Counted from the stretch's first letter, positions 24,275 through 37,753 are shown. The stretch: DNA of 64,000 nucleotides from Hydractinia symbiolongicarpus (GCF_029227915.1 NC_079885.1:15077001-15141000), one strand, 5' to 3'. Notes: generated by a model not told the origin, from the letters alone. A program made the numbers and translations.

Positions 24275-26167
24275 ATTATTTTTTTATTTTTTATTAATTA
24301 ATTTATTTATAGTTGACAAATTTACAAGAAAATGTAGCTCTGAGGCTAATTAAAGTCAACTTTAAAAACATTAAAAACAATAAATAACTGAATATAAAAA
24401 ATCTATAAGGAATACCGTATATACCATTTTTTTTTAAGTATTTTAAATAATATAAATAATATGTCAAAAATATGTCAAGGCTATGTAGTGGTGGTTCCAG
24501 GAACTCAGTCAAACTTCCCAGGCAGGGGTCGAGAGAAAATAATATACAACCAGATAATAAGGCTAGAATATTCTCATATGATACCACCCCACCTAAACCG
24601 TCGCACCGCAAGACATGTTTAACTGAGTTCCCGCTCCACAACTGGCAAAGGAAGACAACGGGGAAACTAAAGAAAACCTTATTCAGGTATAAAAGTTTTG
24701 CATATTCTGCAAGGACAATGGTTTGGAATCCAGTTTCTTATTTTGTTTCTAAACTCAATTAAAGTACCAGCGTTCCGATACTCGTTAGGCAAAGAGTTCC
24801 AAAGCTTTAACCCAACATTAGACAGTGTTTCGATCCCATATCTCACTGAAAATATTTTGTTACTCTTAAGTTTGTCCTTCCTCAAATTATACACTGGTTC
24901 AGGAAAAATAAAAATTTCATTCAACATTTCTGGACCTGTTTTTGTTTTAGCTTTATACAGCTCAGTAACAAGGATGCGTAAGTTCGTTTGGTGAATTGTA
25001 ACGCTCCCATTTTTTGATAAAAGCTCTTCAAATGAGGATTGATAGTCTTGATAGATAATTCTTAGTGCTCTTTCATTTATATTGTTTATCCTATTGTTTA
25101 ATTTACGACTGTGAAACATCCATACTAATGGACAGTACGAAAAATGACTAGTGACAAAAGCATTAATAATCAGCTTTCGCTGGTCTAATGTCATGAAGGA
25201 AGATAACCTTGCAAGCGCACTAACTTTCTGGCCTGCCTTGTTACAGAGCTGATTAACATGTTCCTCGAAAGAAAGTTTGTGGTCTATGGTTATACCAAGC
25301 AGTTTCTCAGTTTGAGAATTGTTTAGAAGTTCATCACAAACTTTTAATCGTACATCTGTTTTGTTAGTAAAAAAATGTGATTTTTCTGGGTTGGCTTTCA
25401 TACCGTTATTTTCAAACCAAGTAAATATTATAATTGCTGCATATTCAATCTTTTCAATAACTTCGTTGATATTCTTTCCTATTGAAAATGGGGTTGTATC
25501 ATCAGCATAGTTGACAATGTCCATATATGGGACAAAAAGGAAAAGGTCGCATAAAAATATATTGAAAAGCAAAGGACCCAAAATTGATCCTTGCGGTAGG
25601 CCGTATTTTATTTTTTTCCATGTACTATAATTGTTATTTATACGCACTCGCTGTTTCCTGTCAATTAGGTACGATTTTATAAACAGCAAAGAGTTCATAT
25701 CAAAGCCATATGCATGAAGTTTTGCTAGTAATAGCTCGTGTGGTATGCAGTCAAATGCCTTAGACAAATCAGTTAAAAGCGCTCCAAATGTGCCACCTTT
25801 GTCAAGACTGTTTTTCCATTTTTCAATCATACTTATGAGGCATTGTTGTGAACTGAAATTGAAGTTTCGAAAATAATGGCTCGAAGAAGGTGTATATTTG
25901 GTCATACATGCATCTTTCATAGATTTTTGAGATGTTCGATAGGACGCTTACAGGTCTATAGTTCGACTTTTCAGTGCGCAGTCCTTTTTTGTGTGTAGGA
26001 GTAATATCTGCGTTTTTCAAAGATGTTGGAAATTCAGAACTTTTTAACGATTGATTAAAATTTTCAGTAATGAATTGGCTAAAAATATCACTGTTTTCTT
26101 TGATGATGTTAGTAGGAATATCATCTTTTTGCTGCGCCTTTTTTGGATCAAGTTTTCGAATGTATTT
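24275..26167 (-). mobile_element. 5'-truncated non-LTR retrotransposon, copy 3
   Basis: Same junctions as copies 1 and 2; offset from copy 2 is 4,169 bp (element plus four 5S units). No difference from copy 2 was noticed in the RT region. Confidence 0.92.
24679..26167 (-). pseudogene. Reverse transcriptase fragment of copy 3 (frameshifted)
   Basis: Translation is identical to copy 2, including the frame switch near 25850. The fused frame again runs into the spacer up to 26224. Confidence 0.9.
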
Positions 26168-26451
26168 ACGAGCGTCAGACAAAGAAAATGGCGATGTAGT
26201 TACTTTGCTAATTAACTTTGTCATATGAAAATTAAGTCTGAAAGTACCCTAGATTGCCTTCGTTGGAACTTTTTACCCGAAATCTTAAAGCGCATGGTTG
26301 TCGTGAATAATGGATAGCGCTTGAAAAGAGCTTTCAAATGCACATAAACACGACCTATTTCGGATAATCCAGTCAAGAAATATGACCTTTAAAGTTTAAA
26401 CCATTTTCGATGTAATGTGCTAATAAATCGTAGATATCTGCCCGTTTGTTT

Positions 26452-26571
26452 GTCTACGACCATACCACGATGAACACACCTGTTCTTGTCCGATCACGGA
26501 AGTTAAGAATCGTCGGGGCGGGATAGTACTTGGATGAGGGCCCGCCTGGGATATCCCGGTGTCGTAGGCTA
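26452..26571 (+). rRNA. 5S rRNA gene 37
   Basis: Same as gene 33; follows retrotransposon copy 3. Confidence 0.92.
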
Positions 26572-27020
26572 TTGACTTTTTCACGTTACATTATTTATCA
26601 TTACGACTGGGACGTATCTTTCTTACGCAATAGCCGCCGAGTAAATCAAGTAAGGGACATGATTAGAAGCTTCTTTCCCTTAAAAAGGGCTACAATCTTG
26701 CTGCAATAAATGCGCCACGTCGCAAATGAATGAATTAAGAGCGTCAGACAAAGAAAATGGCGATGTAGTTACTTTGCTAATTAACTTTGTCATATGAAAA
26801 TTAAGTCTGCAAGTACCCTAGATTGCCTTCGTTGGAACTTTTTACCGGAAATCATAAAGCGCATTATTGTTGTAAAGAATCGATAGTGCTTAAAAAGAGC
26901 TGTCAAATGCACATAAACACGACCTATTTCGAATGATCCAGTCAAGAAATATGACCTTTAAAGTTTGAACCATTTTCGATGTAATGTGCTAATAAATCGT
27001 AGATATCTGCCCGTTTGTTT

Positions 27021-27140
27021 GTCTACGACCATACCACGATGAACACACCTGTTCTCGTCCGATCACGGAAGTTAAGCATCGTCGGGCCGGGATAGTACTT
27101 GGATGGGGGACCGTCTGGGAACTCCCGGTGTCGTAGGCTA
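27021..27140 (+). rRNA. 5S rRNA gene 38
   Basis: Same as gene 28 (C94T). Confidence 0.96.
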
Positions 27141-27589
27141 TTGACTTTTTCACGTTACATTATTTATCATTACGACTGTGACGTATCTTTTTTACGCAAT
27201 AGCCGCTGAGTTAATCAAGTAAGGGACTTGATTAAAAGTTTCTTTCCCTTCAAAACGGCTACGATCTGGCTGCAATAAATGCGCCACGTCGCAAATGAAT
27301 GAATTACGAGCGTCAGACAAAGAAAATGGCGATGTAGTTACTTTGCTAATTAACTTAGTCATATGAAAATTAAGTCTGAAAGTACCTAAGATTTCCTTCG
27401 TTGGAACTTTTTACCGGAAATCTTAAAGCGCATGGTTGTCGTAAAGAATCGATAGCGCTTAAAAAGAGCTTTCAAATGCACATAAACACGACCTATTTCG
27501 GATGATCCAGTCAAGAAATATGACCTTTAAAGTTTAAACCATTTTCGATGTAATGTGCTAATAAATCGTAGATATCTGCCTGTTTGTTT

Positions 27590-27709
27590 GTCTACGACCA
27601 TACCACGATGAACACACCTGTTCTTGTCCGATCACGGAAGTTAAGCATCGTCGGGGCGGGATAGTACTTGGATGAGGGACCGCCTGGGATATCCCGGTGT
27701 CGTAGGCTA
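27590..27709 (+). rRNA. 5S rRNA gene 39
   Basis: T36/G67/A102 haplotype with G86A only (A90 kept); shared with genes 41, 51 and 53. Confidence 0.94.
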
Positions 27710-28158
27710 TTGACTTTTTCACGTTACATTATTTATCATTACGACTGGGACGTATCTTTCTTACGCAATAGCCGCCGAGTAAATCAAGTAAGGGACATGA
27801 TTAGAAGCTTCTTTCCCTTAAAAAGGGCTACAATCTTTCTGCAATAAATGCGCCACGTCGCAAATGAATGAATTAAGAGCGTCAGACAAAGAAAATGGCG
27901 ATGTAGTTACTTTGCTAATTAACTTTGTCATATGAAAATTAAGTCTGCAAGTACCCTAGATTGCCTTCGTTGGAACTTTTTACCGGAAATCATAAAGCGC
28001 ATTATTGTTGTAAAGAATCGATAGTGCTTAAAAAGAGCTGTCAAATGCACATAAACACGACCTATTTCGAATGATCCAGTCAAGAAATATGACCTTTAAA
28101 GTTTGAACCATTTTCGATGTAATGTGCTAATAAATCGTAGATATCTGCCCGTTTGTTT

Positions 28159-28278
28159 GTCTACGACCATACCACGATGAACACACCTGTTCTCGTCCGA
28201 TCACGGAAGTTAAGCATCGTCGGGCCGGGATAGTACTTGGATGGGGGACCGCCTGGGAACTCCCGGTGTCGTAGGCTA
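28159..28278 (+). rRNA. 5S rRNA gene 40
   Basis: Matches the consensus throughout. Confidence 0.98.
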
Positions 28279-28727
28279 TTGACTTTTTCACGTTACATTA
28301 TTTATCATTACGACTGTGACGTATCTTTTTTACGCAATAGCCGCTGAGTTAATCAAGTAAGGGACTTGATTAAAAGTTTCTTTCCCTTCAAAACGGCTAC
28401 GATCTGGCTGCAATAAATGCGCCACGTCGCAAATGAATGAATTACGAGCGTCAGACAAAGAAAATGGCGATGTAGTTACTTTGCTAATTAACTTAGTCAT
28501 ATGAAAATTAAGTCTGAAAGTACCTAAGATTTCCTTCGTTGGAACTTTTTACCGGAAATCTTAAAGCGCATGGTTGTCGTAAAGAATCGATAGCGCTTAA
28601 AAAGAGCTTTCAAATGCACATAAACACGACCTATTTCGGATGATCCAGTCAAGAAATATGACCTTTAAAGTTTAAACCATTTTCGATGTAATGTGCTAAT
28701 AAATCGTAGATATCTGCCTGTTTGTTT

Positions 28728-28847
28728 GTCTACGACCATACCACGATGAACACACCTGTTCTTGTCCGATCACGGAAGTTAAGCATCGTCGGGGCGGGAT
28801 AGTACTTGGATGAGGGACCGCCTGGGATATCCCGGTGTCGTAGGCTA
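28728..28847 (+). rRNA. 5S rRNA gene 41
   Basis: Same as gene 39; genes 39-40 and 41-42 form a two-unit repeat. Confidence 0.94.
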
Positions 28848-29296
28848 TTGACTTTTTCACGTTACATTATTTATCATTACGACTGGGACGTATCTTTCTT
28901 ACGCAATAGCCGCCGAGTAAATCAAGTAAGGGACATGATTAGAAGCTTCTTTCCCTTAAAAAGGGCTACAATCTTGCTGCAATAAATGCGCCACGTCGCA
29001 AATGAATGAATTAAGAGCGTCAGACAAAGAAAATGGCGATGTAGTTACTTTGCTAATTAACTTTGTCATATGAAAATTAAGTCTGCAAGTACCCTAGATT
29101 GCCTTCGTTGGAACTTTTTACCGGAAATCATAAAGCGCATTATTGTTGTAAAGAATCGATAGTGCTTAAAAAGAGCTGTCAAATGCACATAAACACGACC
29201 TATTTCGAATGATCCAGTCAAGAAATATGACCTTTAAAGTTTGAACCATTTTCGATGTAATGTGCTAATAAATCGCAGATATCTGCCCGTTTGTTT

Positions 29297-29416
29297 GTCT
29301 ACGACCATACCACGATGAACACACCTGTTCTTGTCCGATCACGGAAGTTAAGCATCGTCGGGCCGGGATAGTACTTGGATGGGGGACCGCCTGGGAACTC
29401 CCGGTGTCGTAGGCTA
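29297..29416 (+). rRNA. 5S rRNA gene 42
   Basis: C36T only. Its duplicate, gene 54, has C36, so this base changed after the duplication or by conversion. Confidence 0.97.
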
Positions 29417-29865
29417 TTGACTTTTTCACGTTACATTATTTATCATTACGACTGTGACGTATCTTTTTTACGCAATAGCCGCTGAGTTAATCAAGTAAGG
29501 GACTTGATTAGAAGTTTCTTTCCCTTCAAAACGGCTACGATCTGGCTGCAATAAATGCGCCACGTCGCAAATGAATGAATTACGAGCGTCAGACAAAGAA
29601 AATGGCGATGTAGTTACTTTGCTAATTAACTTAGTCATATGAAAATTAAGTCTGAAAGTACCTAAGATTTCCTTCGTTGGAACTTTTTACCGGAAATCTT
29701 AAAGCGCATGGTTGTCGTAAAGAATCGATAGCGCTTAAAAAGAGCTTTCAAATGCACATAAACACGACCTATTTCGGATGATCCAGTCAAGAAATATGAC
29801 CTTTAAAGTTTAAACCATTTTCGATGTAATGTGCTAATAAATCGTAGATATCTGCCTGTTTGTTT

Positions 29866-29985
29866 GTCTACGACCATACCACGATGAACACACCTGTTCT
29901 CGTCCGATCACGGAAGTTAAGCATCGTCGGGCCGGGATAGTACTTGGATGGGGGACCGCCTGGGAACTCCCGGTGTCGTAGGCTA
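29866..29985 (+). rRNA. 5S rRNA gene 43
   Basis: Consensus gene. Confidence 0.98.
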
Positions 29986-30434
29986 TTGACTTTTTCACGT
30001 TACATTATTTATCATTACGACTGTGACATATCTTTTTTACGCAATAGCCGCTGAGTAAATCAAGTAAGGGACGTGATTAGAAGTTTCTTTTCATTCAAAA
30101 CGGCTACAATCTTGCTGCAATAAATGCGCCACGTCGCAAATAAATAGAATACGAGCGTCAGACAAAGAAAATGGCGATGTAGTTACTTTGCTAATTAACT
30201 TTGTCATATGAAAATTAATTCTGCAAGTACCCTAGATTGCCTTCGTTGGAACTTTTTACTGGAAATCTTAAAGTGCATGGTTGTCGTAAATAATGGATAG
30301 CGCTTGAAAAGAGCTTTCAAATGCACATGAACACGACCTATTTCGGATAATCCTGTCAAGAAATATGACCTTTAAAGTTTAAACCATTTTCGATGTATTG
30401 TGCTAATAAATCGTAGATATCTGCCCGTTTGTTT

Positions 30435-30554
30435 GTCTACGACCATACCACGATGAACACACCTGTTCTTGTCCGATCACGGAAGTTAAGCATCGACGGG
30501 GCGGGATAGTACTTGGATGGGGGACCGCCTGGGATATCCCGGTGTCGTAGGCTA
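30435..30554 (+). rRNA. 5S rRNA gene 44
   Basis: Same as gene 31. The upstream spacer changes type at about 30.28 kb, a junction between unit classes. Confidence 0.95.
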
Positions 30555-31003
30555 TTGACTTTTTCACGTTACATTATTTATCATTACGACTGGGACGTAT
30601 CTTTCTTACGCAATAGCCGCCGAGTAAATCAAGTAAGGGACATGATTAGAAGCTTCTTTCCCTTAAAAAGGGATACAATCTTGCTGCAATAAATGCGCCA
30701 CGTCGCAAATGAATGGATTAAGAGCGTCAGACAAAGAAAATGGCGATGTAGTTACTTTGCTAATTAACTTTGTCATATGAAAATTAAGTCGGAAAGTACC
30801 CTAGATTGCCTTCATTGAAACTTTTTACCCGAAATCTTAAAGCGCATGGTTGTCGTAAATAATGGATAGCGCTTGAAAAGAGCTTTCAAATGCACATAAA
30901 CACGACCTATTTCGGATAATCCTGTCAAAAAATATGACCTTTAAAGTTTAAACCATTTTCGATGTAATGTGCTAATAAATCGTAGAAATCTGCCGGTTTG
31001 TTT

Positions 31004-31123
31004 GTCTACGACCATACCACGATGAACACACCTGTTCTTGTCCGATCACGGAAGTTAAGCATCTTCAGGCCGGGATAGTACTTGGATGGGGGACCGCCTG
31101 GGATCTCCCGGTGTCGTAGGCTA
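31004..31123 (+). rRNA. 5S rRNA gene 45
   Basis: Same variant as gene 26; immediately precedes retrotransposon copy 4. Confidence 0.95.
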
Positions 31124-31288
31124 TTGACTTTTTCACGTTACATTATTTATCATTACGACTGTGACGTATCTTTTTTACGCAATAGCCGCCGAGTAAATCA
31201 AGTAAGGGACGTGATTAGAAGTTGCTTTCCCTTCAAAAAGGCTACAATCTTGCTGCAATAAATGCGCCACGTCGCAAATGAATGGATT

Positions 31289-33181
31289 ATTATTTTTTTA
31301 TTTTTTATTAATTAATTTATTTATAGTTGACAAATTTACAAGAAAATGTAGCTCTGAGGCTAATTAAAGTCAACTTTAAAAACATTAAAAACAATAAATA
31401 ACTGAATATAAAAAATCTATAAGGAATACCGTATATACCATTTTTTTTTAAGTATTTTAAATAATATAAATAATATGTCAAAAATATGTCAAGGCTATGT
31501 AGTGGTGGTTCCAGGAACTCAGTCAAACTTCCCAGGCAGGGGTCGAGAGAAAATAATATACAACCAGATAATAAGGCTAGAATATTCTCATATGATACCA
31601 CCCCACCTAAACCGTCGCACCGCAAGACATGTTTAACTGAGTTCCCGCTCCACAACTGGCAAAGGAAGACAACGGGGAAACTAAAGAAAACCTTATTCAG
31701 GTATAAAAGTTTTGCATATTCTGCAAGGACAATGGTTTGGAATCCAGTTTCTTATTTTGTTTCTAAACTCAATTAAAGTACCAGCGTTCCGATACTCGTT
31801 AGGCAAAGAGTTCCAAAGCTTTAACCCAACATTAGACAGTGTTTCGATCCCATATCTCACTGAAAATATTTTGTTACTCTTAAGTTTGTCCTTCCTCAAA
31901 TTATACACTGGTTCAGGAAAAATAAAAATTTCATTCAACATTTCTGGACCTGTTTTTGTTTTAGCTTTATACAGCTCAGTAACAAGGATGCGTAAGTTCG
32001 TTTGGTGAATTGTAACGCTCCCATTTTTTGATAAAAGCTCTTCAAATGAGGATTTATAGTCTTGATAGATAATTCTTAGTGCTCTTTCATTTATATTGTT
32101 TATCCTATTGTTTAATTTACGACTGTGAAACATCCATACTAATGGACAGTACGAAAAATGACTAGTGACAAAAGCATTAATAATCAGCTTTCGCTAGTCT
32201 AATGTCATGAAGGAAGATAACCTTGCAAGCGCACTAACTTTCTGGCCTGCCTTGTTACAGAGCTGATTAACATGTTCCTCGAAAGAAAGTTTGTGGTCTA
32301 TGGTTATACCAAGCAGTTTCTCAGTTTGAGAATTGTTTAGAAGTTCATCACAAACTTTTAATCGTACATCTGTTTTGTTAGTAAAAAAATGTGATTTTTC
32401 TGGGTTGGCTTTCATACCGTTATTTTCAAACCAAGTAAATATTATAATTGCTGCATATTCAATCTTTTCAATAACTTCGTTGATATTCTTTCCTATTGAA
32501 AATGGGGTTGTATCATCAGCATAGTTGACAATGTCCATATATGGGACAAAAAGGAAAAGGTCGCATAAAAATATATTGAAAAGCAAAGGACCCAAAATTG
32601 ATCCTTGCGGTAGGCCGTATTTTATTTTTTTCCATGTACTATAATTGTTATTTATACGCACTCGCTGTTTCCTGTCAATTAGGTACGATTTTATAAACAG
32701 CAAAGAGTTCATATCAAAGCCATATGCATGAAGTTTTGCTAGTAATAGCTCGTGTGGTATGCAGTCAAATGCCTTAGACAAATCAGTTAAAAGCGCTCCA
32801 AATGTGCCACCTTTGTCAAGACTGTTTTTCCATTTTTCAATCATACTTATGAGGCATTGTTGTGAACTGAAATTGAAGTTTCGAAAATAATGGCTCGAAG
32901 AAGGTGTATATTTGGTCATACATGCATCTTTCATAGATTTTTGAGATGTTCGATAGGACGCTTACAGGTCTATAGTTCGACTTTTCAGTGCGCAGTCCTT
33001 TTTTGTGTGTAGGAGTAATATCTGCGTTTTTCAAAGATGTTGGAAATTCAGAACTTTTTAACGATTGATTAAAATTTTCAGTAATGAATTGGCTAAAAAT
33101 ATCACTGTTTTCTTTGATGATGTTAGTAGGAATATCATCTTTTTGCTGCGCCTTTTTTGGATCAAGTTTTCGAATGTATTT
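31289..33181 (-). mobile_element. 5'-truncated non-LTR retrotransposon, copy 4
   Basis: Same length and junctions as the others; offset from copy 3 is 7,014 bp (element plus nine 5S units). It has two extra changes in the RT region. Confidence 0.92.
31693..33181 (-). pseudogene. Reverse transcriptase fragment of copy 4 (frameshift plus stop codon)
   Basis: Besides the shared frame switch (near 32864), codon 247 is changed from CAG to TAG at 32194-32196, downstream of YADD, and codon 294 from Q to K. It is the only copy with an added nonsense mutation, as expected of an element not under selection for protein function. Confidence 0.9.
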
Positions 33182-33464
33182 ACGAGCGTCAGACAAAGAA
33201 AATGGCGATGTAGTTACTTTGCTAATTAACTTTGTCATATGAAAATTAAGTCTGAAAGTACCCTAGATTGCCTTCGTTGGAACTTTTACCCGAAATCTTA
33301 AAGCGCATGGTTGTCGTGAATAATGGATAGCGCTTGAAAAGAGCTTTCAAATGCACATAAACACGACCTATTTCGGATAATCCAGTCAAGAAATATGACC
33401 TTTAAAGTTTAAACCATTTTCGATGTAATGTGCTAATAAATCGTAGATATCTGCCCGTTTGTTT

Positions 33465-33584
33465 GTCTACGACCATACCACGATGAACACACCTGTTCTT
33501 GTCCGATCACGGAAGTTAAGCATCGTCGGGGCGGGATAGTACTTGGATGAGGGCCCGCCTGGGATATCCCGGTGTCGTAGGCTA
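33465..33584 (+). rRNA. 5S rRNA gene 46
   Basis: T36/G67/A102 haplotype with G86A and A90C. Gene and upstream spacer are of the post-retrotransposon type, but the following spacer is of the gene-24 type, as after gene 34. Confidence 0.93.
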
Positions 33585-34033
33585 TTGACTTTTTCACGTT
33601 ACATTATTTATCATTAAGACTGTGACGTATCTTTTTTACGCAATAGCCGCTGAGTAAATCAAGTAAGGGACGTGATTAGAAGTTGCTTTCCCTTCAAAAA
33701 GGCTACAATCTTGCTGCAATAAATGCGCCACGTCGCAAATGAATGGATTACGAGCGTCAGACAAAGAAAATGGCGATGTAGTTTTTTTGCTAATCAACTT
33801 TGTCATATGAAAATTAAGTCGGAAAGTACCCTAGGTTGCCTTCGTTGGAACTTTTTACCCGAAATCTTAAAGCGCATGGTTGTCGTAAATAATGGATAGC
33901 GCTTGAAAAGAGCTTTCAAATGCACATGAACACGACCTATTTCGGATAATCCTGTCAAGAAATATGACCTTTAAAGTTTAAACCATTTTCGATGTATTGT
34001 GCTAATAAATCGTAGATATCTGCCCGTTTGTTT

Positions 34034-34153
34034 GTCTACGACCATACCACGATGAACACACCTGTTCTTGTCCGATCACGGAAGTTAAGCATCGACGGGG
34101 CGGGATAGTACTTGGATGGGGGACCGCCTGGGATATCCCGGTGTCGTAGGCTA
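34034..34153 (+). rRNA. 5S rRNA gene 47
   Basis: Same as gene 31. Confidence 0.95.
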
Positions 34154-34602
34154 TTGACTTTTTCACGTTACATTATTTATCATTACGACTGGGACGTATC
34201 TTTCTTACGCAATAGCCGCCGAGTAAATCAAGTAAGGGACATGATTAGAAGCTTCTTTCCCTTAAAAAGGGATACAATCTTGCTGCAATAAATGCGCCAC
34301 GTCGCAAATGAATGGATTAAGAGCGTCAGACAAAGAAAATGGCGATGTAGTTACTTTGCTAATTAACTTTGTCATATGAAAATTAAGTCGGAAAGTACCC
34401 TAGATTGCCTTCATTGAAACTTTTTACCCGAAATCTTAAAGCGCATGGTTGTCGTAAATAATGGATAGCGCTTGAAAAGAGCTTTCAAATGCACATAAAC
34501 ACGACCTATTTCGGATAATCCTGTCAAAAAATATGACCTTTAAAGTTTAAACCATTTTCGATGTAATGTGCTAATAAATCGTAGAAATCTGCCGGTTTGT
34601 TT

Positions 34603-34722
34603 GTCTACGACCATACCACGATGAACACACCTGTTCTTGTCCGATCACGGAAGTTAAGCATCTTCAGGCCGGGATAGTACTTGGATGGGGGACCGCCTGG
34701 GATCTCCCGGTGTCGTAGGCTA
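34603..34722 (+). rRNA. 5S rRNA gene 48
   Basis: Same variant as gene 26; immediately precedes retrotransposon copy 5. Confidence 0.95.
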
Positions 34723-34887
34723 TTGACTTTTTCACGTTACATTATTTATCATTACGACTGTGACGTATCTTTTTTACGCAATAGCCGCCGAGTAAATCAA
34801 GTAAGGGACGTGATTAGAAGTTGCTTTCCCTTCAAAAAGGCTACAATCTTGCTGCAATAAATGCGCCACGTCGCAAATGAATGGATT

Positions 34888-36780
34888 ATTATTTTTTTAT
34901 TTTTTATTAATTAATTTATTTATAGTTGACAAATTTACAAGAAAATGTAGCTCTGAGGCTAATTAAAGTCAACTTTAAAAACATTAAAAACAATAAATAA
35001 CTGAATATAAAAAATCTATAAGGAATACCGTATATACCATTTTTTTTTAAGTATTTTAAATAATATAAATAATATGTCAAAAATATGTCAAGGCTATGTA
35101 GTGGTGGTTCCAGGAACTCAGTCAAACTTCCCAGGCAGGGGTCGAGAGAAAATAATATACAACCAGATAATAAGGCTAGAATATTCTCATATGATACCAC
35201 CCCACCTAAACCGTCGCACCGCAAGACATGTTTAACTGAGTTCCCGCTCCACAACTGGCAAAGGAAGACAACGGGGAAACTAAAGAAAACCTTATTCAGG
35301 TATAAAAGTTTTGCATATTCTGCAAGGACAATGGTTTGGAATCCAGTTTCTTATTTTGTTTCTAAACTCAATTAAAGTACCAGCGTTCCGATACTCGTTA
35401 GGCAAAGAGTTCCAAAGCTTTAACCCAACATTAGACAGTGTTTCGATCCCATATCTCACTGAAAATATTTTGTTACTCTTAAGTTTGTCCTTCCTCAAAT
35501 TATACACTGGTTCAGGAAAAATAAAAATTTCATTCAACATTTCTGGACCTGTTTTTGTTTTAGCTTTATACAGCTCAGTAACAAGGATGCGTAAGTTCGT
35601 TTGGTGAATTGTAACGCTCCCATTTTTTGATAAAAGCTCTTCAAATGAGGATTGATAGTCTTGATAGATAATTCTTAGTGCTCTTTCATTTATATTGTTT
35701 ATCCTATTGTTTAATTTACGACTGTGAAACATCCATACTAATGGACAGTACGAAAAATGACTAGTGACAAAAGCATTAATAATCAGCTTTCGCTGGTCTA
35801 ATGTCATGAAGGAAGATAACCTTGCAAGCGCACTAACTTTCTGGCCTGCCTTGTTACAGAGCTGATTAACATGTTCCTCGAAAGAAAGTTTGTGGTCTAT
35901 GGTTATACCAAGCAGTTTCTCAGTTTGAGAATTGTTTAGAAGTTCATCACAAACTTTTAATCGTACATCTGTTTTGTTAGTAAAAAAATGTGATTTTTCT
36001 GGGTTGGCTTTCATACCGTTATTTTCAAACCAAGTAAATATTATAATTGCTGCATATTCAATCTTTTCAATAACTTCGTTGATATTCTTTCCTATTGAAA
36101 ATGGGGTTGTATCATCAGCATAGTTGACAATGTCCATATATGGGACAAAAAGGAAAAGGTCGCATAAAAATATATTGAAAAGCAAAGGACCCAAAATTGA
36201 TCCTTGCGGTAGGCCGTATTTTATTTTTTTCCATGTACTATAATTGTTATTTATACGCACTCGCTGTTTCCTGTCAATTAGGTACGATTTTATAAACAGC
36301 AAAGAGTTCATATCAAAGCCATATGCATGAAGTTTTGCTAGTAATAGCTCGTGTGGTATGCAGTCAAATGCCTTAGACAAATCAGTTAAAAGCGCTCCAA
36401 ATGTGCCACCTTTGTCAAGGCTGTTTTTCCATTTTTCAATCATACTTATGAGGCATTGTTGTGAACTGAAATTGAAGTTTCGAAAATAATGGCTCGAAGA
36501 AGGTGTATATTTGGTCATACATGCATCTTTCATAGATTTTTGAGATGTTCGATAGGACGCTTACAGGTCTATAGTTCGACTTTTCAGTGCGCAGTCCTTT
36601 TTTGTGTGTAGGAGTAATATCTGCGTTTTTCAAAGATGTTGGAAATTCAGAACTTTTTAACGATTGATTAAAATTTTCAGTAATGAATTGGCTAAAAATA
36701 TCACTGTTTTCTTTGATGATGTTAGTAGGAATATCATCTTTTTGCTGCGCCTTTTTTGGATCAAGTTTTCGAATGTATTT
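34888..36780 (-). mobile_element. 5'-truncated non-LTR retrotransposon, copy 5
   Basis: Same junctions as the others; offset from copy 4 is 3,599 bp (element plus three 5S units). One difference was noticed, G instead of A at 36420. Confidence 0.92.
35292..36780 (-). pseudogene. Reverse transcriptase fragment of copy 5 (frameshifted)
   Basis: Protein is identical to copies 2 and 3; the base change at 36420 is synonymous (serine codon AGT to AGC). The frame switch lies near 36463. The fused frame extends into the spacer up to 36837. Confidence 0.9.
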
Positions 36781-37064
36781 ACGAGCGTCAGACAAAGAAA
36801 ATGGCGATGTAGTTACTTTGCTAATTAACTTTGTCATATGAAAATTAAGTCTGAAAGTACCCTAGATTGCCTTCGTTGGAACTTTTTACCCGAAATCTTA
36901 AAGCGCATGGTTGTCGTGAATAATGGATAGCGCTTGAAAAGAGCTTTCAAATGCACATAAACACGACCTATTTCGGATAATCCAGTCAAGAAATATGACC
37001 TTTAAAGTTTAAACCATTTTCGATGTAATGTGCTAATAAATCGTAGATATCTGCCCGTTTGTTT

Positions 37065-37184
37065 GTCTACGACCATACCACGATGAACACACCTGTTCTT
37101 GTCCGATCACGGAAGTTAAGAATCGTCGGGGCGGGATAGTACTTGGATGAGGGCCCGCCTGGGATATCCCGGTGTCGTAGGCTA
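37065..37184 (+). rRNA. 5S rRNA gene 49
   Basis: Same as gene 33; follows retrotransposon copy 5. Confidence 0.92.
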
Positions 37185-37633
37185 TTGACTTTTTCACGTT
37201 ACATTATTTATCATTACGACTGGGACGTATCTTTCTTACGCAATAGCCGCCGAGTAAATCAAGTAAGGGACATGATTAGAAGCTTCTTTCCCTTAAAAAG
37301 GGCTACAATCTTGCTGCAATAAATGCGCCACGTCGCAAATGAATGAATTAAGAGCGTCAGACAAAGAAAATGGCGATGTAGTTACTTTGCTAATTAACTT
37401 TGTCATATGAAAATTAAGTCTGCAAGTACCCTAGATTGCCTTCGTTGGAACTTTTTACCGGAAATCATAAAGCGCATTATTGTTGTAACGAATCGATAGT
37501 GCTTAAAAAGAGCTGTCAAATGCACATAAACACGACCTATTTCGAATGATCCAGTCAAGAAATATGACCTTTAAAGTTTGAACCATTTTCGATGTAATGT
37601 GCTAATAAATCGTAGATATCTGCCCGTTTGTTT

Positions 37634-37753
37634 GTCTACGACCATACCACGATGAACACACCTGTTCTCGTCCGATCACGGAAGTTAAGCATCGTCGGGC
37701 CGGGATAGTACTTGGATGGGGGACCGTCTGGGAACTCCCGGTGTCGTAGGCTA
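37634..37753 (+). rRNA. 5S rRNA gene 50
   Basis: Same as gene 28 (C94T); duplicate of gene 38. Confidence 0.96.

Larger units (their letters stand above)
22900..30160 (+). repeat. Segmental duplication, left copy (about 7.3 kb)
   Basis: This stretch, holding the end of gene 34 through gene 43 and retrotransposon copy 3, recurs at 33.5-40.8 kb at a constant offset of 10,613 bp with only scattered single-base differences. A private CGCAGATATC upstream of gene 42 is repeated upstream of gene 54. Boundaries are approximate. Confidence 0.85.
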
